Positions 1 through 8,779 of a stretch of DNA of 39,607 nt are shown piece after piece (within the stretch, counting starts at the first letter, position 1; each line of letters starts with the position of its first letter). The notes beneath the pieces were generated by a model. It searched no databases. It was not told where the DNA came from and was given only the letters and a program-made list of their open reading frames with translations. The stretch comes from Desulfobulbaceae bacterium. GTDB taxonomy: Bacteria; Desulfobacterota; Desulfobulbia; Desulfobulbales; SURF-16. Where the stretch lies: assembly GCA_020444175.1 (NCBI GenBank), contig JAHLLM010000048.1, positions 1 to 39,607 of the forward strand, in the 5' to 3' direction. The translations under genes and the position numbers were made by a program.

Positions 1-60
1 TTAACCCAACCTACAAATAACACCATAAATTAAGGCAATACATGAAGTCGGAAAGGTGAG
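1..60. repeat. R1 element, right part (cut by window edge)
   Basis: These 60 bases match the right end of two complete R1 elements at 8780-8993 and 28271-28484, with one visible difference near the end (GGTGAG instead of GTTGAG). The left part lies outside the window. It abuts sequence homologous to the interior of an R3 element, so R1 appears to have inserted into an older R3 copy. Confidence 0.85.
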
Positions 61-165
61 TTAAGATTTTTCACATCCGTTCCCCTAAGCGAGCTTGTGA
101 GACACCGAGAAGACAGAAAAAACGAAGAACTCTCTTTGTGCCGGCTGAAATACGTTGGTAATCAC
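61..165. repeat. R3 element, right part, interrupted by R1
   Basis: Read in reverse complement this stretch matches the left half of the R3 copy at 34293-34516. It includes the terminal GTGATTACCAACGTATTTC motif, here seen as the GGTAATCAC end at 157-165. The other half is missing because R1 sits at the junction. Confidence 0.75.
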
Positions 166-338
166 TAAAAAATATTCTAAATTTCGACGTGTTTTATATG
201 TTTGAATCTTTGTCGTATCCGTCCAGGCTGAACCATTTCCGGTTTTTTATGGGAGATTATAAGTAAAAAACATGATAGGCTGAATTGTTCTACAGCAATT
301 TTTCTTGCGAAATGGCTGAAAAACAGGGTAGGCTTTGC

Positions 339-380
339 CTGCAACTGCAACTGCAACTGCAACTGCAACTGCAACTGCAA
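339..380 (+). repeat. Hexanucleotide tandem repeat (CTGCAA)x7
   Basis: Seven perfect copies of CTGCAA end one base before the Shine-Dalgarno-like GGGAGG of the following response-regulator gene. The unit is a multiple of three. Copy-number change would therefore not shift frame if translation began upstream, but it would change leader length and spacing to any promoter. Confidence 0.9.
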
Positions 381-391
381 GGGAGGGAATA

Positions 392-1078
392 ATGGGGGAA
401 GGGACGAACGGATTTTTATCAACACAGAGGAAAACGAGCGTTCTGATCGTTGAGGATCATGCTATTCTGCGCGATGGCCTGCAGGCCATTCTTGCCGATT
501 ATTCGGAGGTCAAAGTCATTGGCGAAGCAGCGGACGGAATCGAAGGTGTGCGCTGTGTCAAAGAACTGCAACCCGACCTTGTTCTATTGGATATGACTAT
601 GCCTAAGATGGACGGTATTGACGCCCTCCTGGAAATAAAGAAAATAAATCCGCATACCAAGGTTCTTGTTTTATCCATCCATCGTTCTCAAAGCCATTGC
701 AAAAAGGCAATTGCTGCCGGGGCGGATGGTTATGTTTTAAAGGATTCCAGAAAGGCCGAACTCATCAAAGCCATTCAAAAAGTCGTGAAAGGGCATGGCT
801 TTATCAGTAAAGAACTCCTGGGGGATAGTGAAACTGCTGAAAAGAGACAGAGCTCGGATTCGCTGAAACTGAAAATAGACCTCATCACCCGGCGGGAGCG
901 CCAGGTGATGAAGCTGCTTGCCGAAGGCCATACGAATAAACAGATCGGCGTCATGCTCTTTATAAGTCCCAAAACAGTTGACAACCATCGGGCAAACCTG
1001 ATGCGCAAACTGTCCCTGCACAGTGTCCAGGAGCTGACCAGGTTCGCCGGTCGCGAAAAACTTCTGGTTGAAGACTAA
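392..1078 (+). CDS. NarL/FixJ-family response regulator
   Basis: This 228-aa protein has an N-terminal receiver domain (about residues 15-130) with the acidic pair in VEDH, phospho-acceptor D67 in LLDMTMPKMDG and the conserved K of VLKD. A C-terminal LuxR-type helix-turn-helix follows (about 165-215; RREREVM-like start, SPKTVDNHRANLMRKL recognition region). It is expected to bind DNA when phosphorylated. The ATG at 392 is chosen because GGGAGG lies five bases upstream. An in-frame start at 335 would translate the CTGCAA repeat into an Ala-Thr run and looks unlikely. The gene is convergent with the hybrid kinase at 1089-5621, the obvious candidate partner, although that kinase also carries its own receiver. 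Confidence 0.93.
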   Translation: MGEGTNGFLSTQRKTSVLIVEDHAILRDGLQAILADYSEVKVIGEAADGIEGVRCVKELQPDLVLLDMTMPKMDGIDALLEIKKINPHTKVLVLSIHRSQSHCKKAIAAGADGYVLKDSRKAELIKAIQKVVKGHGFISKELLGDSETAEKRQSSDSLKLKIDLITRRERQVMKLLAEGHTNKQIGVMLFISPKTVDNHRANLMRKLSLHSVQELTRFAGREKLLVED

Positions 1079-1088
1079 GATACCTTTT

Positions 1089-4000
1089 TTATTTTTTCTT
1101 CACACAATCGCGAATTGTCCTGCAGAGTTCTTTCGGAGGATCGCTTTTTCTGTGGAAGGCAAAGGCCCCGGCTTTTGTCATGATTCTAGCTATTTCCGGA
1201 TTGCCGTTGACGGAAAGACCGATGACCCTGGTGGTCGGCACCATTGCCGTGATCAGCCTGCAGGCCTCGATGCCGTTCATGTCAGGCATATTGACATCGA
1301 GGATACAGACATCCGGAGATAAACGACTGGCAAGCTCCACGGCTTCCCTGCCGCTCGCGGCCTCGCCGACGATACGCATGTCGTCTTCCTCCTGGAGAAT
1401 CAGGACCAGCCCATCCCGAACAATAGCATGGTCATCGGCCAGCACAATGGTGATCTCCTGCTGCCGGTTGCCCTGATGATCCGTCTCCTGCCGTTGTCGG
1501 CTCTCATCCCTGCCAATGGATTCATCCACGGTTTGCGGAGCGCGGCAAACATCACTGTTCTCCGAGTAGGGCAGCCGGATGTCTGCCTTAAACCCGTTTG
1601 CCGGAGAGGTTGTTACCGTTAAATCACCGCCCATGGAGCGCAGACGGTCATAAATACTTCTGAGGCCGATCCCTGGTTTTTTGTTTTCTTGAGGGGATAA
1701 AACCTCTTTATCCGTCCCCCTGCCTTTGTCTGCGACAATGAGGAAAAGGCAATCTTTGTCATCAACGCCCAGAGAGAGGCTGACCGTATTAACCCCTGCA
1801 TGCTTGACAGTGTTGAAGAGCAGCTCCTTTGCTGATTCGAAAAGATAGGTGCTTGTTTCATCCGTTATTTTTTCCTCATCGAAATTTTCACTGATATGGA
1901 GTTGGACTGTAAGGTCGAATTTTTCTTGGAACCAGTCGGCGAGCCAGTGCATTTTCTCCCTGGGCCGGAGGTTGAGCATGGGGGGACGCAGATCGGATGC
2001 CAGGTTGCGGGCCGATTCGGTCAACTGTTCAAAAATAGTGAATATCTGTTGCATCCCCTTGATATTACGATTAACTTTTAGTTTTTCCATCAAACTTTCA
2101 ACCTGCAGTTTGCCGGCAACCAGCAATTGCTGCATATCGTTATGAAGCACCATTGACAGCCGTTCCCGTTCCCGCTGTTCCGTCTGGGTCAGTTCCAGGG
2201 TCAGTCTGCGCAGCTGCAGCATTTTTTCCTCCAGCTCCGCCGTCCTTTCCCTGATTTTTGTTTCCTGGCTGCGGTTAATAGCCTGCAGCTCTTTTTCAAG
2301 TTTTTTGCGCTCAGAAATGTCAAGATGAAAACCGGCCCAGAATTTTATGGCGCCTTTTGCATCCCGGATAGGTCGGCCCAGGGCCATGATATCATATAAT
2401 TTGCCATCGCCGCCCAGGAAACGGTATTCATAGTTCCAGTCCCTGCCTGTACGTAGGCATCGCAGCCATTCTTTCTCAAGCTCATCCCGCTCTTCCTGCG
2501 GAACCCGCGACAGCCAGCCGAAACCCAGAACCTCGTCAAGGGTCATGCCCGCCATGTCCAGAAAGGGTTTGGTCACATGGGTGAAGTGTCCTTGGGCGTC
2601 GCTGGTCCAGCTGCCGAAAGGCACGTTCTCGCCGATGGTGCGGTGCAGTTCCTCGCTTTCGCGCAGGCTGCTTTCAAGCCGGTTCCGTTCGGTGATATCA
2701 ATAATCAGGGTAAAAAAACCGACAACATTTCCAAGCGCATCGACATTGGGGGTATAATCGGCCATTATATGGCGCGTTTTCGAATCCGGGTAGTTGAGAG
2801 TGGTTTCAAAATGAACCTTCCGTCCCTTCAGGGCCTTTTGAATGTAAGGTGCGATCTGTTTGTAGAAGGCAGCACCAAGGACGCTTCTGACTGTTCTGTC
2901 TATAACCTGATCTCTGGGCAGCATGACCCATTCCAGGTAAGTGTCATTGACATACTGATACCGTTCCCGGCTGTCCACATAGGCCATGCGGGCCGGTTGA
3001 ATATTGGTGATCATCTGCAGAAAGGCGGCCCGGCGCTCGGCTTTAATTTCCACTTTCTTGATGCAACTGATGTCGGTAAAGGTGATAACAACGCCTTCAA
3101 CCCTTTTCGTCGCTGTATGGTAGGGCAGAATCCTTTGCAGGTACCAGCGGCCATCCGCGGTTTGCAGCTCTTTTTCCAGAGGGATTATTTGCTCCATCAC
3201 CCGGGTGGCATCTTCAACAAGAAGCAGGGTGCTGAAATTGCTTTCAAAATCCTGCAAGGGACGATCAACGTCGGAGGGCAGCAGGTGGAAAAGTTTTTGT
3301 ATGGTTGGAGTAAAGCGCTTGATGCGCAATTCGGCATCAAGGAAAAGAGTGCCTATCTCGCTGCTCGCCAGCAAATTATTGAGATCATTTGTCATTTTTT
3401 CCAGTTCATTTATTTTTCCAAGCAGTTGCGAATTGATCGTGATCAGCTCTTCTTTGGATGTTTCCAGCTCCTCGTTGGTGGACTGGAATTCCTCGTTCAG
3501 GGACATCGCTTCTTCGTTGCTGGTCTTGAGCTGCTCGTTGGAGTTTTCAAGCATGATGATGGTGTTTTCAAGGTCTTCCCGGGTGGTTCTCAGCTCACTT
3601 TCCAACTGACTGATGACCAGTTCATGGGTGTCGCAGCAGGCATTTTGAACCACTGTTTTGTGTTGAACGGTCTGTATTTCCGGCAACTCCCGGCAGGTGA
3701 CGAGATAGAGCGGTTCCTCCTGGGGCTCGGTATCTATCCGCCGTACCCCAAGCTCGATAATTTTGTATGTTTCCCGAGTTTTCCCGGGCAGAACCAGGAC
3801 AGTGTCTGCCGGCTTTTCCCTATCCTCCGTGATTTTATGCAGCAGTGAGCGCAAGGATATGCGAATTGAAGTCGGGGTCATGGCCATGAGGTTCGTGGTC
3901 GAATCGCCTTCAGGGATTTTCAGGAAATTTTCCGTATTGCCGAGGAAATAAAGGATATCATGGTGCCGGTTTATGACTACGCCGCAGGGGGTAAAATGTT

Positions 4001-5621
4001 TCAGCATGGTCCGTTCGGCCAACTCTTTAAGGTTCAGGCCCGGTTTTACAATTTTGCCATAACCGGTGGAAACTCCTTTATTACGGGCACCCAGTGGAAA
4101 TTCAAAGAAGGGTGGACGAGACTCGTCATTTTTCTGATATATGCGCCATTTCTTGTTGAAAGGCTGGAAAAGATCAAGGTGTTTGCCTACACCTTCGGCA
4201 TTGCCCAGGAAAAGGAAGCCGTGGGGCTTGAGAGAAAAATGAAACAGGGAGATAATGCGCTTCTGCGCTTCGCCGTTCAGATAGATAAGGAGGTTGCGGC
4301 AGGAAATAAAATCGACTTTTGAAAAGGGCGGATCAGTCAGGAGATTCTGCATTGAAAAAATTACAGCGTCTCGGACAAATTGTTTGACGCAGTATTTGCC
4401 CTCCGAAAAGTTGAAAAACCGCTGCAGACGGCGGGGAGCAACATCCGCTTCGATGCTTTGCGGAAAAACGCCGCAACGGCCCCGTTCCAGGGCGAATCTG
4501 TCAATGTCTGTGGCAAAAATCTGCAGTCGGCAATTGTTTTTGCCGAGCCGGGAGAGCGTTTCGAAAAAAACAACGGCAATGGAGTATGCTTCTTCTCCTG
4601 TTGCCGACCCGGGGACCCAGATCCTGACAGGTGTGTCCGCATCAGCCTTGCGGCAGATTTCCGGTGCCACTTTTTTTTCAAGAACCTGAAAGGCTTCGGC
4701 ATTCCGAAAAAAACCGGTAACAATAATCAGCAGGTCCTTTGAAAGGGACTCACGTTCACGGCTGTCCCGCTCAAGTTTCAGGCGGTATTGAGCAAGGCTG
4801 TCCAGGGAATGGATGCCCATGCGTCTTTCGATACGGCGGATCAGGGTGCCGCGTTTATACGAGTTGAAATCAGACAGTCCTTTTTCTTTTAAAAGAGCGA
4901 GGATTTTCAGAAGCTCCGGTTCATCTTCAGAAATATGAGGTTTTCTGTCGGAGCTGCCTGCATAATATGAATGTTTGACATAATCCAGAAGAACGGAGGG
5001 CATCTTTGCCGCAGGAAGAATAAAATCGATGAGGCCGGTGCTGATTGCCGAACGGGGCATGCCGTCGTGAAGCGATTCTTCCGGATCCTGGGCCATGGCC
5101 ATGCCACCCTCGGCCTTGATGGATTTCATGCCGAGGGTGCCGTCGGCACCGGTGCCGGAAAGAATGATACAGATCGATTTGTCGCCCTGGGTTGCAGCCA
5201 GAGAACGGAAAAAAGAGTCAATTGGCAGGCGCAGTCCCCGTTCTTTGGAAAAATTTTCAAGCTTCAGGGTGCAGCCGCTGATAAGAAGGTTTTTGTTGGG
5301 AGGGATGAGATAGACATGATCGGCCAGGACCGTCATGTTGTTTTCGGCCTGGAGCACGGACATGTCGGTACAGCGACCAAGAAGTTCGGCCATTGAGCTT
5401 TTATGATTGGGATCCAGATGTTGGATAACTACGTAGGCCATGCCGTTCTTCGGAGGCATGGCCTGGAAGAATTTTTTCAGGGCCTCAAGGCCGCCGGCCG
5501 AAGCGCCGACAGCCACCACGGGAAATTCAGTGCTGCTGTCGTTTTGAGGAGATTTGAGCTTTTTTGCCTGCCTGTTCTGCTTATTTGGAGCATCCTTGTG
5601 ATTGTGTTGTTTTGACGTCAT
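1089..5621 (-). CDS. CheB-CheR-PAS hybrid histidine kinase with receiver
   Basis: This is a 1510-aa multidomain signalling protein. Residues about 32-215 form a CheB methylesterase with S41 (GASAGG), H68 (QHLDPNH) and D160 (GTGADG). Residues about 235-497 form a CheR methyltransferase with a SAM loop (GSATGEEAYS) and SCRNLLIYL. A long coiled coil spans about 665-750. Three PAS-like modules follow (about 755-855, 865-980 and 990-1105). The kinase core has H1160 in VLHNDMQQ and an HATPase with KELLFNTVKHA and GIGLRS. A C-terminal receiver (1390-1505) has D1442 in LDVNMPDMNG and no output domain. CheB-CheR-PAS fusions are known in many bacteria and are usually not part of classical chemotaxis operons. 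No che genes are nearby. It converges on the NarL regulator, leaving 10 bases between the genes. Confidence 0.93.
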   Translation of the reverse strand: MTSKQHNHKDAPNKQNRQAKKLKSPQNDSSTEFPVVAVGASAGGLEALKKFFQAMPPKNGMAYVVIQHLDPNHKSSMAELLGRCTDMSVLQAENNMTVLADHVYLIPPNKNLLISGCTLKLENFSKERGLRLPIDSFFRSLAATQGDKSICIILSGTGADGTLGMKSIKAEGGMAMAQDPEESLHDGMPRSAISTGLIDFILPAAKMPSVLLDYVKHSYYAGSSDRKPHISEDEPELLKILALLKEKGLSDFNSYKRGTLIRRIERRMGIHSLDSLAQYRLKLERDSRERESLSKDLLIIVTGFFRNAEAFQVLEKKVAPEICRKADADTPVRIWVPGSATGEEAYSIAVVFFETLSRLGKNNCRLQIFATDIDRFALERGRCGVFPQSIEADVAPRRLQRFFNFSEGKYCVKQFVRDAVIFSMQNLLTDPPFSKVDFISCRNLLIYLNGEAQKRIISLFHFSLKPHGFLFLGNAEGVGKHLDLFQPFNKKWRIYQKNDESRPPFFEFPLGARNKGVSTGYGKIVKPGLNLKELAERTMLKHFTPCGVVINRHHDILYFLGNTENFLKIPEGDSTTNLMAMTPTSIRISLRSLLHKITEDREKPADTVLVLPGKTRETYKIIELGVRRIDTEPQEEPLYLVTCRELPEIQTVQHKTVVQNACCDTHELVISQLESELRTTREDLENTIIMLENSNEQLKTSNEEAMSLNEEFQSTNEELETSKEELITINSQLLGKINELEKMTNDLNNLLASSEIGTLFLDAELRIKRFTPTIQKLFHLLPSDVDRPLQDFESNFSTLLLVEDATRVMEQIIPLEKELQTADGRWYLQRILPYHTATKRVEGVVITFTDISCIKKVEIKAERRAAFLQMITNIQPARMAYVDSRERYQYVNDTYLEWVMLPRDQVIDRTVRSVLGAAFYKQIAPYIQKALKGRKVHFETTLNYPDSKTRHIMADYTPNVDALGNVVGFFTLIIDITERNRLESSLRESEELHRTIGENVPFGSWTSDAQGHFTHVTKPFLDMAGMTLDEVLGFGWLSRVPQEERDELEKEWLRCLRTGRDWNYEYRFLGGDGKLYDIMALGRPIRDAKGAIKFWAGFHLDISERKKLEKELQAINRSQETKIRERTAELEEKMLQLRRLTLELTQTEQRERERLSMVLHNDMQQLLVAGKLQVESLMEKLKVNRNIKGMQQIFTIFEQLTESARNLASDLRPPMLNLRPREKMHWLADWFQEKFDLTVQLHISENFDEEKITDETSTYLFESAKELLFNTVKHAGVNTVSLSLGVDDKDCLFLIVADKGRGTDKEVLSPQENKKPGIGLRSIYDRLRSMGGDLTVTTSPANGFKADIRLPYSENSDVCRAPQTVDESIGRDESRQRQETDHQGNRQQEITIVLADDHAIVRDGLVLILQEEDDMRIVGEAASGREAVELASRLSPDVCILDVNMPDMNGIEACRLITAMVPTTRVIGLSVNGNPEIARIMTKAGAFAFHRKSDPPKELCRTIRDCVKKK

Positions 5622-5739
5622 ATTTTTCCTCTTATCCGCGCGGCCATGTCATTGTTAGACGTAACTGCCTGCTAGATCAGCATTATAACAGAAAACGCCC
5701 AGACACAGAGACATTTATGCCCTTTAGCGGTACAAAATT

Positions 5740-5755
5740 TTTATAAATGGCATGG
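5740..5755. repeat. 16-bp direct repeat, copy 1
   Basis: TTTATAAATGGCATGG occurs here and again, identical, at 6376-6391. Both are preceded by GGTACA at slightly different distances. The pair brackets the gene at 5819-6211. Copy 1 overlaps a candidate sigma-54 promoter. Confidence 0.8.
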
Positions 5756-5763
5756 TTCTTGTT
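5748..5763 (+). promoter_or_regulatory. Candidate sigma-54 promoter
   Basis: TGGCATGGTTCTTGTT fits the -24/-12 consensus TGGCAC-N5-TTGCW except for a C-to-T change in each half. It lies 55 bases before the start codon of the small receiver-like protein at 5819. A sigma-54 activator is encoded at 29954-31435, but no link between the two is shown. Confidence 0.4.
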
Positions 5764-5818
5764 GTACAAAAAAATAGGATGCACGCCAATCAATAGATGC
5801 AAATTTAACAGGGGTATC

Positions 5819-6211
5819 ATGGTTTTATTGCTCGACATGAAGAAAAACAACGGGGTCGGCAAGAGTCTTTTGGAAAAAGTGAACAAAGTTGTTCTCCATG
5901 ACCAATTTGAAGAGTTTCATAGCTTTGAAGCGCTGTTTCAGTGTCTTGTCAAATCGTGGGATGAGACAGAGATTATCATACTAAGGGCCGCTTCAGGAAA
6001 GGATCTTGTTGATTTCATGCGAATACGGGGCCTGATGCGGGATGTTCAGATTCTTCTCGTCTTGCCGGACCGAAAGTCTGAAACACTTGTTCAGGGTCAT
6101 CTTCTGCATCCGCGCTATATTACCTATGAGGATGGCAATTTTGATGATCTGGCTGCCGTGCTGCAGAAAATGCTGAACAGAAAACGCCAACAGTTTCATA
6201 TTTCCTCCTGA
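5819..6211 (+). CDS. Small receiver-like protein without phospho-acceptor
   Basis: This 130-aa soluble protein is not assigned to a named family. Its alternating hydrophobic strands and helices (IIILRAASGKDLVDFM, VQILLVLPDR, ITYEDGNFDDLAAVLQKML) resemble the second half of a response-regulator receiver fold. The usual acidic pair and phospho-Asp motif are not recognisable, so it may be a pseudo-receiver. The ATG at 5819 has AGGGG about five bases upstream. A longer in-frame reading from 5747 would start inside the candidate promoter. The gene lies between the hybrid kinase (divergent) and ubiB (convergent) and has its own candidate sigma-54 promoter. Confidence 0.75.
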   Translation: MVLLLDMKKNNGVGKSLLEKVNKVVLHDQFEEFHSFEALFQCLVKSWDETEIIILRAASGKDLVDFMRIRGLMRDVQILLVLPDRKSETLVQGHLLHPRYITYEDGNFDDLAAVLQKMLNRKRQQFHISS

Positions 6212-6375
6212 AATCCTGTCATGCAGGATCAATTCTCGCCACACAGGACAATGTGCTAAGGGCCTTCCGGCTGCAATTTTAAATCACAGGAAAAAAATCT
6301 TTTTTCTCCTTTGCCAAATGAGGGTGCGCAATGAATCCGTACTATACGGCCTGGTGGTGAGGCCGGACAGGTACA

Positions 6376-6391
6376 TTTATAAATGGCATGG
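6376..6391. repeat. 16-bp direct repeat, copy 2
   Basis: Identical to 5740-5755, placed between the small receiver-like gene and the end of ubiB. The sigma-54-like -12 half (TTG) is not present here, so this copy is not a matching promoter. Confidence 0.75.
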
Positions 6392-6407
6392 ACGCTGGTG
6401 GGAATAT

Positions 6408-8063
6408 TTACAGTTTACGGCTGCGGATCATGTTGAAAACAAGCCATAATCCAAGAAGACCGGATACCAGGTAGCCGACAACCCCCAGTGCCGGGTAGCC
6501 GAAAAGCAGCGGCTTGACACCTGTGGTGATAATCATTGAGGAACCGATGATAATGGAGCCGATAATGATGCCGAAAGTCAGCCGGTTAGTACTGTTTTCC
6601 AGAGAGTCGAGAAACTCATCAAGATTATCGTGGACAAAACGAATGGATAGCCGACCGTCTTCAAGTTCAGTGATAATATTATTCAAGGCTTTCGGCATCC
6701 TTTTCGAAAAACGTGTGATTCTTCGTATTCGTCCCTTTAAACGTTTATACAGTGACAAAGGCTGCCATTGTTCCATGACCAGCTGCTGTATGAAGGGTTC
6801 GGACTCCTTGACAACGTTGAGTTCCGGATAAAGCTCCCGTGCCATGCCTTCCGCAGTTATCAGGGCTTTAATCATAACTGAAAGATCAAGGGGCAATCTC
6901 AACCTGTTCTGCCTGACAATGTCGCTCAGCTCCAAAAGCAGGTTGCCGATTCTCACCTCCTGAAGCGATAGGCTGTGGTAGGTGTCAAGGATATCGACGA
7001 TATCGTTTTCCAGCTTTTTTTCATCAAAATCAGCATCAGTATCAATTGAAGCAAGTTCCAGTAGATTCTCCATGACCGTTTCACTGTCTTTATCAATAGC
7101 AGCCTGAACAAGTTCAAGCACAGTGCGGCGGCTCGTTGCGGTCAGCCGGCCCACCATGCCCCAGTCAAGGAGACAGAAAATATTGTTTTCAATAATAAGC
7201 ACATTGCCGGGATGCGGGTCGGCATGGTAGAAGCCGTCGGCAAAAATCTGCTTTATCATCAGTCTCAAACCGGTACGGGCAAGCTGGTGGCGATCCTCGA
7301 CAGCAGCCTCGCTTTCAAACATTCTGCTGCCCATGATGAGTTCCATGGTCAGCATGCGGCGGCTGGAATATTTTTCATATGCCTTTGGGATATAGGCCAT
7401 GGGTTCCGCTGCGAAATTATGCCCGGCAATGAGCATATGGCGGGCCTCTCTGCTGAAATCAAGTTCCCTTGTCAGCACTTTTTTAATTTCCGAAACAATG
7501 CCGGGAAAATTGTGGAATTTGAATTTTTCCAGCTTTTCGTGGGCTTTATTGGCGATGATTTCAAGAAGATGAAGATCAATTTCAATAACCTGCCTGATAC
7601 CGGGCCGCTGAACCTTGACGGCGACGACCTTGTTGCTGTCTCGCAATATGGCCCGATGCACCTGGGACAGGGAAGCTGCGGCCAGGGGTTTTGAATCAAA
7701 GAAGGAAAAAATCTCCCCCAGGGGCCGGCCAAGTTCACTTTCCACCACGCCTGTAACGCTCTCAAAAGATTCAGGCGTTACCTCGTCCTGGAGTTTGCGT
7801 AATTCCAGAAGCAGTTCGCCTGGAATGACATCGGGCCTGAGACTGAGAATCTGACCGATTTTTATAAACCCGGGCCCCAGTTCTTCAAGGGTCAGCCTAA
7901 TCCTTTCCCATTTTGTCATGGCTGGGTCAATAAGATGTTTTTTGCCTAAAAATTTTTTGCCGGGCAAATCAAGTCCTATGACCACATCATCAAAACCGAA
8001 TTTCAGTAAAGTAAAGGCTATATCTTTGAGCCGTCCGAGATGGGCAACGGTTTTATTTGACAC
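6408..8063 (-). CDS. ubiB: UbiB/ABC1 (AarF) family protein kinase-like protein
   Basis: This is a member of the atypical kinase family that supports quinone biosynthesis or lipid handling at the inner membrane. Visible motifs are KIGQ (the family KxGQ loop), an Ala-rich loop AAASLSQVHRA, the lysine of AVKVQRPG, ELDFSREA, the catalytic FYHADPHPGN and LLDWGMVG in place of DFG. Two hydrophobic C-terminal segments (about the last 55 residues) would anchor it in the membrane. A GTG start at 8063 is preferred: AGGAG lies nine bases upstream and the gene then overlaps the phasin-like gene by 11 bases. A TTG at 8090 is also in frame. This gives about 551 aa, normal for the family. It is probably co-transcribed with the upstream phasin-like gene. 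Confidence 0.9.
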   Translation of the reverse strand: MSNKTVAHLGRLKDIAFTLLKFGFDDVVIGLDLPGKKFLGKKHLIDPAMTKWERIRLTLEELGPGFIKIGQILSLRPDVIPGELLLELRKLQDEVTPESFESVTGVVESELGRPLGEIFSFFDSKPLAAASLSQVHRAILRDSNKVVAVKVQRPGIRQVIEIDLHLLEIIANKAHEKLEKFKFHNFPGIVSEIKKVLTRELDFSREARHMLIAGHNFAAEPMAYIPKAYEKYSSRRMLTMELIMGSRMFESEAAVEDRHQLARTGLRLMIKQIFADGFYHADPHPGNVLIIENNIFCLLDWGMVGRLTATSRRTVLELVQAAIDKDSETVMENLLELASIDTDADFDEKKLENDIVDILDTYHSLSLQEVRIGNLLLELSDIVRQNRLRLPLDLSVMIKALITAEGMARELYPELNVVKESEPFIQQLVMEQWQPLSLYKRLKGRIRRITRFSKRMPKALNNIITELEDGRLSIRFVHDNLDEFLDSLENSTNRLTFGIIIGSIIIGSSMIITTGVKPLLFGYPALGVVGYLVSGLLGLWLVFNMIRSRKL

Positions 8064-8397
8064 CGGACTGATCTCCTGTAGATGAGGCAATTCTGTCTTC
8101 GAGAATGGTTATGTGTTTTTCAAGATCAACTACTCTCTCTTTTAATTCGATGAATTCCTTCTTGCTGCCGATATCAAATGCATCAAAACTCTGGTGCACC
8201 ATTTCATTTATTTTTTCCCGTATATCATCCCACTGCCGATTTCCTTCATCCATGAACTCCTCTATAAGCTTTTCCCCTTCTTGACGGCTTATTTTCCCTT
8301 CATTCACGAGTTTATCGGTTGTCTCCATCAATTTTTTTCTGGTGACCAGCACAAGACCAAAGCCCGTCAGCAGACCTTTACGAATAAATTCAAACAT
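8053..8397 (-). CDS. Phasin-like coiled-coil protein
   Basis: This 114-aa protein has a short amphipathic N-terminus (FIRKGLLTGFGLVLVTRKKL), a middle region rich in Lys and Glu (KLVNEGKISRQEGEKLIEEF) and a C-terminal heptad-like helix (ELKERVVDLEKHITILEDRI). This layout is typical of the short phasin/PhaF-like proteins linked to polyhydroxyalkanoate granules and often found beside ubiB-type genes. No PHA synthase is in the window, so a granule role is only inferred. GGGGGA precedes the ATG. The stop overlaps the start of ubiB, suggesting translational coupling. Confidence 0.75.
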   Translation of the reverse strand: MFEFIRKGLLTGFGLVLVTRKKLMETTDKLVNEGKISRQEGEKLIEEFMDEGNRQWDDIREKINEMVHQSFDAFDIGSKKEFIELKERVVDLEKHITILEDRIASSTGDQSGVK

Positions 8398-8779
8398 AGT
8401 GTCCCCCTTTTTTATTATTCAGTGAGATCTGAAAATGAGCCTACACTCCAGGCTGTAACGTTCAGAACGGTGCCTCATATGAGGATAAAAGCAAATATGG
8501 GTCCAGACAATTCAGAAAAATCGGAAACCAGGACTCCATGGGCCACTATCAAGTCTGAAAAGGGACAGGAAAAAAAGAGTTGTGACAGCATGATTCAAAG
8601 AATGGCGGATTGTCATCCTGAAGGTCCCGTCAAACAGGACACGTTCCGGTTGAACAGGACTTTTGAGAGCAAGGAGAAGATGTCTGCACGGAAAAAAAAG
8701 CGGAGCCAAGCTGTCCACAGTGGAAGAGATGGATGGCACAAATTTTGAACTACTTATTACTACACTTATTTTAATACAT
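8398..8779. other. Intergenic region with R4 half and a doubtful ORF
   Basis: A stretch at 8434-8475 (CTCCAGGCTGTAACGTTCAG and flanks) resembles the left end of the R4 element at 10254-10364. An ATG at 8478 opens 89 codons to 8748 with a basic, low-complexity product. It has no clear ribosome binding site and no recognisable motif, so I do not call it a gene. Confidence 0.4.

Noticed and set aside
2577-3848. Long plus-strand ORF of over 400 codons inside the hybrid kinase gene
   Set aside because: It is antisense to clearly conserved PAS and coiled-coil coding sequence and has no recognisable domain.
8478-8748. Possible 89-codon basic ORF between the phasin-like gene and R1
   Set aside because: No clear ribosome site, low-complexity composition, no recognisable motif, and overlap with an R4-like half element.
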